From positions 434,001 through 498,000 of the forward strand of contig NZ_QOUX01000001.1 of NCBI RefSeq assembly GCF_004116265.1: a stretch of 64,000 bases of DNA, written 5' to 3'. Both the position numbers and the translations under genes were made by a program. Under the pieces are notes generated by a model. The model was not told the origin of the DNA. It searched no databases and was given only the letters and a program-made list of their open reading frames with translations. Positions 1 through 8,255 of the stretch are shown one piece after another; positions within the stretch are counted from its first letter, which is position 1, and each line of letters starts with the position of its first letter. This stretch comes from Anaerobacillus alkaliphilus. GTDB taxonomy: Bacteria; Bacillota; Bacilli; Bacillales; Anaerobacillaceae.

Positions 1-768
1 CGCACAGTTTTTTACTTTTTCAAGTAGTTCATCAAGGTAGTTACGGTGCTGCGCCCGTACATAGAATTGAGCTACTGCATAATCTGGCACCACATTTGCT
101 GCTTTCCCGCCCTCTGTAATAATCCCATGAATTCGAGCGTCAGGAGTAATATGCTGTCTCAGAGCATTAATACCGTTAAACGTTTGGATCACTGCATCTA
201 AGGCATTAATTCCTTCGTGAGGCGATGATGCTGCATGGGCAGGCTTCCCGAAAAATTCAAATTGAATCGCATCCATAGCAAGGGATGAGCCACTTTTTTC
301 ATGGCGGTAAAGAGGGTGAACCATCATGGCAACGTCTAAATGATTAAATACCCCTTCCTCAGCCATCGTTACTTTTCCGCCGCGCGTTTCTTCAGCAGGA
401 GTACCGTAGACATAAACTTTTCCACCACAATGTTTGATAACCTTACTTAAGCCTATACCAGCAGCGATTGCCATTGTACCAATTATGTTGTGCCCACAAG
501 CATGTCCAATTTCAGGGAGAGCATCATACTCTGCCATAAAGCCGATCGATGGACCAGGCAAACCACTATCATATAGGGCATCAAATGCTGTAGGTAGGTT
601 TGATGTGCCCATATTAACTTGAAAACCGTGGTTTACAAGCTCCTCAGAAAGGATTTTTGCTGCCTTAAATTCCTCGTGTCCTAACTCTGGATTTTCACCA
701 ATAAACTGACTAATTTTATAAAATGTTTCGCGTAATTGTTCAATTTCAAGATTAATTTGCTCTTTCAT
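1..768 (-). CDS. M20 family amidohydrolase, 3' end beyond window
   Basis: The minus-strand frame is open from the ATG at 768 to the window edge, giving the first 256 residues. A GGAGGGT ribosome site lies just upstream. Metal-site motifs of M20D amidohydrolases are visible: EYDALPEIGHACGHN at residues 80-94, PAEETRGGK at 124-132 and a following HP at 151-152. This family removes acyl or aminobenzoyl groups from amino acids or dipeptides through a two-metal centre. The exact substrate cannot be read from sequence. The C-terminal part, including the last metal ligand, lies outside the window. Confidence 0.9.
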   Translation of the reverse strand, partial: MKEQINLEIEQLRETFYKISQFIGENPELGHEEFKAAKILSEELVNHGFQVNMGTSNLPTAFDALYDSGLPGPSIGFMAEYDALPEIGHACGHNIIGTMAIAAGIGLSKVIKHCGGKVYVYGTPAEETRGGKVTMAEEGVFNHLDVAMMVHPLYRHEKSGSSLAMDAIQFEFFGKPAHAASSPHEGINALDAVIQTFNGINALRQHITPDARIHGIITEGGKAANVVPDYAVAQFYVRAQHRNYLDELLEKVKNCA

Positions 769-852
769 TTATGTACCCTCCATTAAATTTGTTATTGCTC
801 ATTTTACAATAATTTTTAGATAAGCGAAATAATTTTTTTCAGGATCGGGCTC

Positions 853-861
853 TGTTATAAT
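853..861 (+). promoter_or_regulatory. Extended -10 promoter for yvgN
   Basis: TGTTATAAT is a TG-n-TATAAT extended -10 element, 34 bp before the GTG start at 895. The -35 region at 833-838 is only a T run, which fits extended -10 usage. Confidence 0.6.
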
Positions 862-894
862 ATGGGTGCAATCTAGTATAGAGGAGAGTGTTCG

Positions 895-1734
895 GTGTTG
901 AATAATTTACAAAGTACAACGAAATTACATAACGGTGTTGAAATGCCATGGTTTGGCCTTGGTGTATTTAAAGCAAAAGAAGGGGAAGAGGTTGTTAGCT
1001 CTGTTAAGGCAGCCATCGAATTAGGGTACCGCAGTATTGATACAGCTGCTATTTATGGAAATGAAGAAGGAGTAGGTCGAGCGGTTAGAGAATCAGGTGT
1101 AGCTCGGGAAGAGTTGTTTATTACGACAAAAGTTTGGAATTCAGAGCAAGGATATGAGTCTACATTAGCTGCATTTGATGAGAGTATGAAAAAATTAGGG
1201 TTGAATTATTTAGATCTTTATTTAGTTCACTGGCCATTGCCTGCAGTAGGGAAATACAAAGATACTTGGAGAGCGCTTGAGAAGCTTTATAAAGACGGTA
1301 GAGTGCGTGCGATTGGAGTAAGTAACTTTCACGTTCCTCATCTGAAAGATTTAATGGCCGATTGTGAAATTAAGCCGATGGTTAATCAGGTCGAGTATCA
1401 CCCGCGACTTACGCAAAAAGAGTTGCATGAGTTCTGTAAAGAAAATCAAATTCAACTTGAGGCATGGTCGCCATTAATGCAGGGGCAGTTACTTGATGAG
1501 CCAGTGTTGGCCGAGCTTGGTCAAAAATATGGGAAGTCAGTTGCGCAGGTGATCTTGCGTTGGGACCTTCAAAATGAAGTTGTAACAATTCCTAAGTCAG
1601 TAAATCCTGTTCGTTTAAAAGAAAACGCAGATATTTTTGATTTTGAGTTAACCGCAGAGGAAATGTCGTTAATCGATGGATTGAACGAGGATCGCCGTGT
1701 TGGTCCAAATCCAGATGAGTTTAATCGTGAGTAG
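895..1734 (+). CDS. yvgN: Aldo/keto reductase, YvgN-like glyoxal reductase
   Basis: The 279-residue protein follows B. subtilis YvgN along its length, for example [16 protein letters not shown] near the start and DERVGPNP-like DRRVGPNP near the end. The NADPH-dependent AKR tetrad is visible as D49, Y54, K79 and H112. YvgN reduces glyoxal and methylglyoxal in the cytoplasm. GTG 895 and TTG 898 are adjacent possible starts; GAGGAGAG at 881-888 fits either. The gene stands alone between an extended -10 promoter and a strong terminator. Confidence 0.93.
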   Translation: MLNNLQSTTKLHNGVEMPWFGLGVFKAKEGEEVVSSVKAAIELGYRSIDTAAIYGNEEGVGRAVRESGVAREELFITTKVWNSEQGYESTLAAFDESMKKLGLNYLDLYLVHWPLPAVGKYKDTWRALEKLYKDGRVRAIGVSNFHVPHLKDLMADCEIKPMVNQVEYHPRLTQKELHEFCKENQIQLEAWSPLMQGQLLDEPVLAELGQKYGKSVAQVILRWDLQNEVVTIPKSVNPVRLKENADIFDFELTAEEMSLIDGLNEDRRVGPNPDEFNRE

Positions 1735-1808
1735 TTTTGAAAAAGGCCTTACAGTTAGTGTAACGGGTTCCTTTAACTATCGCAAACATTAAAAATGTAA
1801 AGCAAAAT

Positions 1809-1847
1809 GACCTTCAAATTGTATGGAAATTTGAAGGTCTATTTTTG
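1809..1847 (+). terminator. Intrinsic terminator of yvgN
   Basis: A perfect 12-bp stem (1809-1820 with 1828-1839) around an 8-nt loop is followed by a U-rich tail. Confidence 0.88.
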
Positions 1848-2419
1848 TTGATATAAAGGGTTTTGATCATTATATATGAGGGATTCGTCATGCAATTTAG
1901 AAGTTAAAATGCGGGGATACAATAGCCAGTGTACCGCATTCCATATATGATTATTAATAAGGGGAGTTTTTTCTCCTATATTATCCAAATCTTTAGATTT
2001 AATCTTATTTGAAGCCGTTAAAGGACTATTTCCGCTTATATATGCTTTTTAACCTCCCCTTATTAAAATAGGAGGAAATTCTCCGCATATGAATTCTAAT
2101 ACCTACACAAAAATTGATGCGAGATAGCAAAGTTGGTTTGCATATTTCGATCCGAAGAATAAACAAAATAGCAAGGGGAGATACCCTTGCTATCTCTAAT
2201 GTTTTTTAAACCCTCTAGCCTAATAAATTGCTTTAAGGATTACGTTTTGTTTTGCATATTCCTTTGCAAGTTGATGTTTTGTAATAGGAAGCAGAACCGG
2301 TTACACTTAGTTTTTTGTTTTTTGTGGCATTATCATGAATGTTTGAAGAATGTATCGCTAGCTAAGGAAGTAACTGGTAAAATTTTAATATAAATAGTAG
2401 GTTAGGGGGAGTTATCATA
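1848..2419. other. 572-bp intergenic region with inverted repeats, no supported gene
   Basis: No convincing gene was found. Two 13-nt arms, TTAATAAGGGGAG near 1953-1965 and its complement near 2054-2066, lie about 90 bp apart. Each has its own small GGAG/CTCC hairpin. A second hairpin with a perfect 9-bp stem (TAGCAAGGG at 2169-2177, CCCTTGCTA at 2184-2192) is followed by a loose T tract and may be a weak terminator. The layout suggests a decayed small mobile or repeat element. A 68-codon frame at 2187-2393 has no start signal or recognisable content. Confidence 0.5.
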
Positions 2420-3211
2420 ATGATGACAAAAGACCAGTTGAAAGCCGCCTTAACGGTGGAACAGTTTCCTCGCTCAGCTAACTATGATCCTGAGTGGATG
2501 ATTGAAAATGAAATGGGACCTAGTTCAGTCTGGCTAACAGAATTTTTAGTTGAAAAAATGGATTTAAAGCCAGGTATGAAAGTATTGGATATGGGCTGTG
2601 GCAAAGCGATGAGCTCGATTTTTTTAGCCAAAGAGTTTGGGGTGCAAGTGTGGGCCAATGACCTTTGGATTAGTGCCACTGACAATTTGAAGCGAATTAA
2701 GGAAGCTGGAGTAGATGATTTAGTTTTTCCAATTCGCGCCGAAGCCCATGCCTTGCCATATGCCCAGGAGTTTTTTGATGCAATTATTAGTGTTGACTCA
2801 TATCACTATTATGGAACAGACGAGACATTTTTGCTGAAATTTTCCAAACTAGTAAAACCTAATGGGCAAATCGGTATTGTTGTTCCGGGTGTAAAGAAAG
2901 AATTTGAAGAGGATATTCCTGAAAGGCTAGAACCGTATTGGGATAATGAATGGTATACGTTCCACTCGCCAAAATGGTGGTCAAAGCTTTGGAGAAGATC
3001 TGGTGTTGTTGATATCGAAGTTGCTGATACAATGCCAGAAGGTTGGGAATTGTGGCTGAAATGGGAAACGACGGCAAAAGCCTCGGGTCGTTGGCAAAGA
3101 AATGGCGACATTGAGTTACTAACGGCTGACGATGGCGAATATTTTACGTTTACAAGAATGGTAGCGAGAAGGCATGAAGAATTAGAGGGAAGACGCTCGC
3201 CGGCAATCTAA
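2420..3211 (+). CDS. Class I SAM-dependent methyltransferase
   Basis: 263 residues. SAM-binding motif I is VLDMGCGKA around residue 55. An acidic motif follows in VWANDLW, and the post-motif IV stretch is FDAIISVDSYHYYG. These mark a Rossmann-fold methyltransferase of the cyclopropane-synthase/UbiE-like type. The substrate is unknown. Two ATGs are in tandem (2420, 2423) after a TAGGGGGA ribosome site. The gene is monocistronic and converges on a sporulation miniprotein, with a shared hairpin between them. Confidence 0.85.
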   Translation: MMTKDQLKAALTVEQFPRSANYDPEWMIENEMGPSSVWLTEFLVEKMDLKPGMKVLDMGCGKAMSSIFLAKEFGVQVWANDLWISATDNLKRIKEAGVDDLVFPIRAEAHALPYAQEFFDAIISVDSYHYYGTDETFLLKFSKLVKPNGQIGIVVPGVKKEFEEDIPERLEPYWDNEWYTFHSPKWWSKLWRRSGVVDIEVADTMPEGWELWLKWETTAKASGRWQRNGDIELLTADDGEYFTFTRMVARRHEELEGRRSPAI

Positions 3212-3218
3212 ATTAAAG

Positions 3219-3244
3219 AACCGCTAGGGAAACCCCTAGCGGTT
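3219..3244. terminator. Bidirectional terminator
   Basis: An 11-bp perfect stem (AACCGCTAGGG, 3219-3229, with 3234-3244) lies between convergent genes. The tails are only moderately U-rich on each side. Confidence 0.75.
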
Positions 3245-3253
3245 TAAGTTTCG

Positions 3254-3385
3254 TTACTTAATATAAGCTGATCCTACAACAACTAGTAGGATAAACAATA
3301 CAACGATTAACGTAAAGCCGCCTGTGCCACGACCTGCTGTTGGCATTTGCATTGGCATAGCTTGTGGTGCGCCGTAGTGATACAT
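3254..3385 (-). CDS. YjcZ-family sporulation miniprotein
   Basis: A 43-residue protein on the minus strand. A Gly/Met/Pro-rich head (MYHYGAPQAMPMQMPT) is followed by one hydrophobic segment, GFTLIVVLFILLVVVGSAY, ending in IK. This is the signature of the YjcZ/YtrI-like tiny spore proteins of Bacillus, which are made late in sporulation. A strong GGGGGGT ribosome site precedes ATG 3385. The function is unknown in the family. The upstream 90 bp shows no clear vegetative promoter, which would fit a sporulation sigma factor, but I cannot assign one. Confidence 0.85.
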   Translation of the reverse strand: MYHYGAPQAMPMQMPTAGRGTGGFTLIVVLFILLVVVGSAYIK

Positions 3386-3485
3386 GAAGTAACCCCCCTT
3401 TTTGGTTGGTACAATATATTACTATGTATCAAGTGCTTTTTCGGGTGGGCGGCTATCCCGATAAACGGCAAGTTAAGCAATTAGC

Positions 3486-4538
3486 CTATTGTAAGATCGA
3501 CTGTAGTAGCTGATCTTCCTTAACAAATTGGATTGCTTTTTCTTGGTAAGTGGGATCATGAAGAAATGTAAAACGATTTGGTTTGATGCTTGGTGCTAGT
3601 TTAATTGCCTCGATGTACTCATTTTTTTGTAAACCAAGATTTTTGACATATTCAAAAAATCCAGTGCGCTCAAAGACCTTCTTCATTCGATCCGCTCGGT
3701 GGTTTTGAACATTAGCCATAATGTAGGTAGCTACTCCGACTTGAATACCGTGCATGACTGGTTTAGCCGCAGTTTTATCTAGGGCATGTGAAATCAGATG
3801 TTCAGAGCCACTAATCGGGGAACTATTCCCGCTAATGGCAGTAGCAATTCCACCCATTGTTGCTGAACTTATTAGTTCTTTTAGAAAAATCGGGTTTTTA
3901 ATATCTTCCATTGGTGTTCGGATAAAGCTATTGACTGCCTTTTTACTTAACATGGCAGCAAAAGCATTCACATGACTTACACCATTCTTCTCTTCAAATT
4001 CCCAGTCGTATAGAGCGGTGATGTTGCTCATTAAATCGCCAATTCCAGCTAATAACAAATGCGTAGGTGCATGTTGAATAATTTCTAAATCAGCGATAAT
4101 ACCAAAAGGTACTTTTGCAGGAACCGTTGTTTTTTTACCGTCCACATGGATCGAGCAGTTAGAACTTGCAAAGCCGTCATTCGATGCGGATGTAGGGATA
4201 CTTATGAAGGGACTTCTTCTAGAGTAGGCAATGTACTTCCCGTAATCAATAACGGAACCTCCACCCATGGCAATGACAACATCATAACGTGGCATGGTGA
4301 ATGCTAGTTTAATCAAATCTTGAATATCAAGATTTGTGGGCAACATCACCATATCAGCTTCAATGGTTTCTAAAGATTTTTCAGCATCATCCTTAAAAGT
4401 GTCGAATGTAAAGTCGTCAAATAAAATAACAACGTTCTGAAAGTTGTATTTCTGTAAGATATCACCTAGGTGAGTGAGAACCCCTTTGTTAATTTCTAAT
4501 ATAGCTGGAATCGGTACTGAGGTAACAGGAGTTAGCAT
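3486..4538 (-). CDS. sn-glycerol-1-phosphate dehydrogenase family (EgsA/AraM-like)
   Basis: 350 residues of the iron-containing alcohol dehydrogenase fold. The NAD site shows MGGGSVIDYGKYIA near residue 90-103. The phosphate-site stretch ISIPTSASNDGFASS closely resembles archaeal G1P dehydrogenases. Metal ligands are expected in GIGDLMSN, SGSEHLISHALD and PVMHGIQ. The enzyme would reduce dihydroxyacetone phosphate to sn-glycerol-1-phosphate. At 350 residues it is shorter than B. subtilis AraM (about 394). The start codon directly follows the stop of the upstream HAD gene, so translation is probably coupled. An alternative is another polyol-phosphate dehydrogenase of the same fold. Confidence 0.85.
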   Translation of the reverse strand: MLTPVTSVPIPAILEINKGVLTHLGDILQKYNFQNVVILFDDFTFDTFKDDAEKSLETIEADMVMLPTNLDIQDLIKLAFTMPRYDVVIAMGGGSVIDYGKYIAYSRRSPFISIPTSASNDGFASSNCSIHVDGKKTTVPAKVPFGIIADLEIIQHAPTHLLLAGIGDLMSNITALYDWEFEEKNGVSHVNAFAAMLSKKAVNSFIRTPMEDIKNPIFLKELISSATMGGIATAISGNSSPISGSEHLISHALDKTAAKPVMHGIQVGVATYIMANVQNHRADRMKKVFERTGFFEYVKNLGLQKNEYIEAIKLAPSIKPNRFTFLHDPTYQEKAIQFVKEDQLLQSILQ

Positions 4539-5189
4539 TTACAAAAGCACTCCCTTAGAACGTAAGTAAGCTTCAATTTCCTCAAACGTCTCGACGGCTA
4601 CACACGGGATCGCTTTTTCCTTAAGAATGTCCTGCAATGCATCCTTAGCAAACGTTATATCAGCATAAGCGGCCGGGTGACTATCAGGCTCACTATCACC
4701 GGCAAAATAGACATGCTCGTATTGTTCTTTTAATTCTAGGATCACCTTTGATTTATCAATTCCATACCGTTTTGAGAAATGACGGTGCGTTTCATCAATG
4801 TTCATGTAGACATTTTTTTCACGGTACTGACCTTCGTTTGAAAATACCTTAACGTTGTCGATGCCGTATTTTTTTAGGATGTGGTAAATATAATAATCAG
4901 TACCTGCGCTTAATACATAAAAGTCACCGTTATTTTCTTGGACTTTCTTAATAAAACTTGGGACATGTTCGTCAATTGGGATAGAAAGGATATCAGCAAT
5001 AATCTGTTCTTCTTCTTGATGAATGGAAGCAAAAACCTCACTTAAGAAATCAATATCTAACATCTCCGCACGCTTCCATTTATGATATAATTCCTGACCT
5101 TCAGGGAAATATTTTTCAATCACTAACCAGTAAAAGTCCTTTTTTGAAATTGTTCCGTCAAAATCAGATACAAACGCCCATTTTTTCAT
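4539..5189 (-). CDS. HAD-IB phosphatase, MtnX-like
   Basis: 216 residues. HAD motif I is DFDGT at residues 9-13, the Ser/Thr motif II lies in YVLSAGTD, and motif IV is GDSEPDSHPAAYAD. The cap type matches the MtnX/SerB-like HAD-IB group. The ribosome site AGGAGC precedes ATG 5189. It is the first gene of an operon with the glycerol-1-phosphate dehydrogenase, with zero intergenic bases. The natural substrate is therefore probably a phosphorylated C3 or polyol compound rather than the methionine-salvage intermediate, though no methionine-salvage genes being nearby is only indirect evidence. Confidence 0.8.
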   Translation of the reverse strand: MKKWAFVSDFDGTISKKDFYWLVIEKYFPEGQELYHKWKRAEMLDIDFLSEVFASIHQEEEQIIADILSIPIDEHVPSFIKKVQENNGDFYVLSAGTDYYIYHILKKYGIDNVKVFSNEGQYREKNVYMNIDETHRHFSKRYGIDKSKVILELKEQYEHVYFAGDSEPDSHPAAYADITFAKDALQDILKEKAIPCVAVETFEEIEAYLRSKGVLL

Positions 5190-5284
5190 GTTTTTCAGCT
5201 CCTATGTTAAATTCATCCATCAATTATTGTTCCACATGATAATGAGAATTACAAGGTGTGTAGAAAATAACCCCAGCTAAATAA

Positions 5285-5309
5285 AAAAGTCCACCTGAAG
5301 TGGACTTTT
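5285..5309. terminator. Bidirectional terminator hairpin
   Basis: A 10-bp stem (AAAAGTCCAC with GTGGACTTTT) and a 5-nt loop, with A/T runs on both sides. It lies downstream of kapB on the minus strand. Confidence 0.8.
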
Positions 5310-5329
5310 AATCTTTAATGTCTATTTTG

Positions 5330-5342
5330 GGTGCCAGGCACC
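5330..5342. repeat. GGTGCCAGGCACC palindrome abutting the kapB stop
   Basis: A perfect 6+6 palindrome around one base, directly next to the kapB stop codon. I recall GGTGCCTGGCACC-like palindromes as dispersed in some Bacillaceae, but no second full copy is seen in this window. Confidence 0.5.
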
Positions 5343-5726
5343 TTACTTGAAGTAGTCTTTCTCTAATCCTCTTAGCGTCTCAATTGATTTTAGGGCGAAT
5401 GGGGAGCCATCGGCTTCTAGTTCGGCAAATTCTTTATCTAATGCTGCTCGTAAGGACTCATCGTAGGTAGGTACTTCACCTTCGAATGGCTTTACGTAGA
5501 CGGCTGGGATGTTTACTTGTTCACGGTGAGCGAGTGCTCTTCGTTCATGGAAGAATACACCTTCGACTTGTTTTGGGTTATGTAAATCGCCTTGGGTAGG
5601 GTGATTAATGACAGCAAGTACTCTCATCACATAGTTTGGTTCTTTGATCATCGTAATCTCGCCTATGTATTTTCCTGTTTTGTAAATGCCTGTCACAAGT
5701 TGTCCAACTTCAAATGTTTGACTCAT
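5343..5726 (-). CDS. kapB: Kinase-associated protein B homologue
   Basis: A 127-residue protein matching KapB. The N-terminal EVGQLVTGIYKTGKYIGEI, the central HPTQGDLHNPKQ and FFHERRALAHREQ, and PFEGEVPTYDESL are all family hallmarks. KapB supports signalling by the KinB sporulation kinase in B. subtilis. The frame extends upstream, but the AAAGGATG ribosome site favours ATG 5726, which also gives the usual KapB length (about 128). No lipobox is visible here. A KinB-like kinase is encoded at the other end of the window. Confidence 0.88.
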   Translation of the reverse strand: MSQTFEVGQLVTGIYKTGKYIGEITMIKEPNYVMRVLAVINHPTQGDLHNPKQVEGVFFHERRALAHREQVNIPAVYVKPFEGEVPTYDESLRAALDKEFAELEADGSPFALKSIETLRGLEKDYFK

Positions 5727-6069
5727 GTTCATCATCCTTTCTGTTTTTCTTATCATGATAACATAGATAGTTCTGAGTTTGCTTTTAAATGCTTTTACTT
5801 TGGCTCTTTTCGTAAACAGTGTGCTTTTTTATCCTAAATACTCGGAAAAATACCCTAGATGAAGATATCAGCCAATAAATTATGTTAGAAAAGAGCAATA
5901 CTTACTAAATTAGTGGTGAATTCTTTGTGTTTTGTGTAAAAATCCGGCTTTTGGGATTTTTACGAAAGCAACAAACTTTGCGAAAACAGCTTTTACTTTA
6001 GAAAAGCTCATCTTTAGAGTATAATCAAAAAATGTGAAATCTATTTAGTAAGGAGCTTTCTCAAAAACT
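5727..6069. other. kapB-exoA divergent intergenic region
   Basis: 343 bp separate two divergent genes. A 10-bp stem (GTAAAAATCC at 5936-5945 with 5954-5963, 8-nt loop) has no T tract and could be an operator or relic. Promoter elements for exoA lie near 5997-6025. No gene was found. Confidence 0.5.
5997..6025 (+). promoter_or_regulatory. SigA-type promoter for exoA
   Basis: TTTAGA (5997-6002) and a perfect TATAAT (6020-6025) are 17 bp apart, 45 bp upstream of the start. Confidence 0.6.
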
Positions 6070-6825
6070 ATGAAACTTATTTCTTGGAATGTTAATGGCC
6101 TTAGGGCGTGTGTGAAAAAGGGTTTTTTAGACTATTTTCATGAAATGGATCCAGACATGTTTTCTGTACAAGAAACAAAATTACAAGAGGGTCAGATAGA
6201 GCTAGATTTACCTGGCTATTTTCAATATTGGAATTACGCAGAGAAAAAAGGGTATTCAGGAACCGCAATTTTTACCAAAGTAGAACCAATGAGTGTTAGT
6301 TATGGAATTGGGATAGAAGAACATGACCAAGAGGGACGAGTAATTACGTTAGAATTTGAAAAATTCTACTTAATTAATGTATATACGCCAAATGCGAAAC
6401 GAGATTTAACGAGGTTACCATACCGCCTTCAATGGGAAGATGATTTCCGTGATTACCTAGTAGGATTGGAGAAAACGAAACCAATCGTTGTCTGTGGTGA
6501 CTTAAATGTAGCTCATATGGAAATCGATTTGAAAAATGCCAAGTCAAACCAAGGGAATTCAGGGTTTACAGACGAAGAGCGAGGGAAGATGACTCAGCTA
6601 CTTGAGACAGGCTTTGTTGACTCGTTTCGTCACTTTTACCCAGACCGTGATGATGTTTACACGTGGTGGTCGTATATGAGTAAGGTGAGAGAGCGGAATA
6701 TTGGGTGGAGAATTGACTACTTTGTTGTTTCAAACCTCCTAAAAAAACATTTAGTCAATGCCGATATTCATTGTGAAATCTTAGGTAGCGATCACTGTCC
6801 AATTGTCCTTGAACTAAATATGTAA
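6070..6825 (+). CDS. exoA: Exodeoxyribonuclease III / AP endonuclease
   Basis: 251 residues, the usual ExoA length. Family motifs run in order: SWNVNGLRA at the start, QETKLQ (metal-binding Glu), GYSGTAIF, VYTPNA, GDLNVAH (Asp/Asn), and GSDHCPI (catalytic Asp-His) at the end. It cuts DNA at abasic sites in base excision repair and has 3'-5' exonuclease activity. AAGGAG at 6050-6055 is somewhat far (14 nt) from ATG 6070. It has its own promoter and terminator. Confidence 0.96.
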   Translation: MKLISWNVNGLRACVKKGFLDYFHEMDPDMFSVQETKLQEGQIELDLPGYFQYWNYAEKKGYSGTAIFTKVEPMSVSYGIGIEEHDQEGRVITLEFEKFYLINVYTPNAKRDLTRLPYRLQWEDDFRDYLVGLEKTKPIVVCGDLNVAHMEIDLKNAKSNQGNSGFTDEERGKMTQLLETGFVDSFRHFYPDRDDVYTWWSYMSKVRERNIGWRIDYFVVSNLLKKHLVNADIHCEILGSDHCPIVLELNM

Positions 6826-6850
6826 GCTTGTCCATAAAAAAATATTTAAA

Positions 6851-6886
6851 AAACCTTGAAGAAGTACTATTTTCTTCAAGGTTTTT
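6851..6886 (+). terminator. exoA terminator
   Basis: A 13-bp stem (6851-6863 with 6872-6884) followed by a T run. Confidence 0.88.
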
Positions 6887-6938
6887 CGTTTATAATAGAC
6901 AGAAAAATATTTTAGTTATGTAACGGTTTAAAGTGGAA

Positions 6939-6953
6939 AAATATCAGAAAATT
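6939..6953 (+). promoter_or_regulatory. CodY box 1 upstream of ilvE
   Basis: AAATATCAGAAAATT matches the CodY consensus AATTTTCWGAAAATT at 13 of 15 positions. It lies about 25 bp upstream of the predicted -35. Confidence 0.7.
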
Positions 6954-6977
6954 TTTAAAATTATACAAAAGTTTCCC

Positions 6978-7006
6978 TTGTGTCAAAACTGAAGTAGTCT
7001 TACAAT
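6978..7006 (+). promoter_or_regulatory. Promoter for the branched-chain aminotransferase
   Basis: TTGTGT (6978-6983) and TACAAT (7001-7006) with 17-bp spacing. The -35 is weak and the -10 matches 5 of 6. Confidence 0.55.
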
Positions 7007-7007
7007 G

Positions 7008-7022
7008 AATTAACAGAAAATT
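7008..7022 (+). promoter_or_regulatory. CodY box 2, overlapping the transcription start
   Basis: AATTAACAGAAAATT matches the CodY consensus at 13 of 15 positions and begins one base after the -10 element. Binding here would block initiation. Confidence 0.7.
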
Positions 7023-7060
7023 TTTGCGATTATGATAACTTAAAAAAGGGGATTATTTTT

Positions 7061-8134
7061 ATGAGTGCGACTGTAGTTGAAATTGTAAAAGCATCATACT
7101 TAAAAACAAAACCAAATGACGAGACCCTTGGTTTTGGAAGGACATTTACTGATCATATGCTTGTTATGGATTATTCGGTAGCGACTGGTTGGACTCATCC
7201 GCGAATTACACCGTATGAACCAATTACACTTGATCCAGCTGCAGTCATATTTCATTACGGTCAAACTGCGTTTGAAGGAATGAAGGCTTATCGAACAGAC
7301 GACAACCGTATTTTATTATTTAGACCAGAGAAAAACTTTCAGAGGCTAAATGCTTCTTGTGAAAGACTTAGTATGCCAGCTGTTGATGAAGCTGAAGTTC
7401 TAGAGTACTTAAAGCAACTTCTGATTGTGGAACAAGACTGGGTACCATCATCACCTGGTACATCGCTCTATATTCGCCCGTTTATTATTGCAACAGAAGC
7501 ATTCTTAGGCTTGGCTGCTTCTAAAGAATATAAATTGGTTGTCATTTTATCACCAGTAGGCTCATATTACCAGAATGGAATACAGCCAATCAGTATTAAA
7601 GTTGAAGAGCACTATACCCGAGCAGCTCGTGGTGGAACAGGAGCGGCGAAAACTGCCGGAAACTATTGTGCGACATTTAATGCCCAAACAAAGGCTGCAC
7701 AAGAAGGTTACTCTCAGGTATTATGGTTAGATGCCAATGAGAAAAAATATGTAGAAGAGGTTGGCTCTAGTAACGTGTTCTTTAAGATCAACGGAGAGGT
7801 CATTACGCCAGAGTTAAATGGTAGTATTTTGCCTGGAATTACAAGATTGTCAGTGATCGAGATGCTCCGCTCTTGGGGGATACCAGTCGTCGAAAGAAAG
7901 GTTTCGATTGAAGAAATTTTTCGTTATGATGATGAAGGATTACTTGAAGAAGTTTTTGGTACTGGAACGGCTGCGGTCATTTCACCAATTGGTGAACTAG
8001 AATGGCAAGGACGCAAGCTTCATATTAATGATCATCAAATCGGCGAAGTAACCCAGAAACTATACGATACTTTAACCGGGATCCAAACAGGAAAAGTGAC
8101 TGATCCATACAATTGGACAGTTGAGGTGAAATAA
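7061..8134 (+). CDS. ilvE: Branched-chain amino acid aminotransferase
   Basis: 357 residues of fold-type IV PLP aminotransferase, close to B. subtilis YbgE/YwaA. Visible motifs are HYGQTAFEGMKAY, the PLP lysine K197 in GAAKTAGNY, EVGSSNVFF and the phosphate-binding GTGTAAVISP. It moves amino groups between glutamate and the keto acids of leucine, isoleucine and valine. AAGGGG precedes the ATG. Two CodY boxes flank its promoter, so branched-chain amino acids and GTP probably control it. It is monocistronic. Confidence 0.95.
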   Translation: MSATVVEIVKASYLKTKPNDETLGFGRTFTDHMLVMDYSVATGWTHPRITPYEPITLDPAAVIFHYGQTAFEGMKAYRTDDNRILLFRPEKNFQRLNASCERLSMPAVDEAEVLEYLKQLLIVEQDWVPSSPGTSLYIRPFIIATEAFLGLAASKEYKLVVILSPVGSYYQNGIQPISIKVEEHYTRAARGGTGAAKTAGNYCATFNAQTKAAQEGYSQVLWLDANEKKYVEEVGSSNVFFKINGEVITPELNGSILPGITRLSVIEMLRSWGIPVVERKVSIEEIFRYDDEGLLEEVFGTGTAAVISPIGELEWQGRKLHINDHQIGEVTQKLYDTLTGIQTGKVTDPYNWTVEVK

Positions 8135-8142
8135 AGAACGGA

Positions 8143-8176
8143 AAACAGCTTGGATATTTCCAAGCTGTTTCTATTT
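8143..8176 (+). terminator. ilvE terminator
   Basis: A 12-bp stem (8143-8154 with 8159-8170), followed by a T-rich tail. Confidence 0.85.
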
Positions 8177-8255
8177 TGAGTTCTTTTATTTTATGCTATT
8201 CTATTCTTTAGGTTAGGTTCTGTTTTTTCTGAATTACGAGAAAGAAGGTTTTTTT

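Noticed and set aside
2187-2393. 68-codon plus-strand frame in the yvgN downstream gap
   Set aside because: Cys/Phe/Leu-rich random-looking sequence, no ribosome site, starts inside a hairpin.
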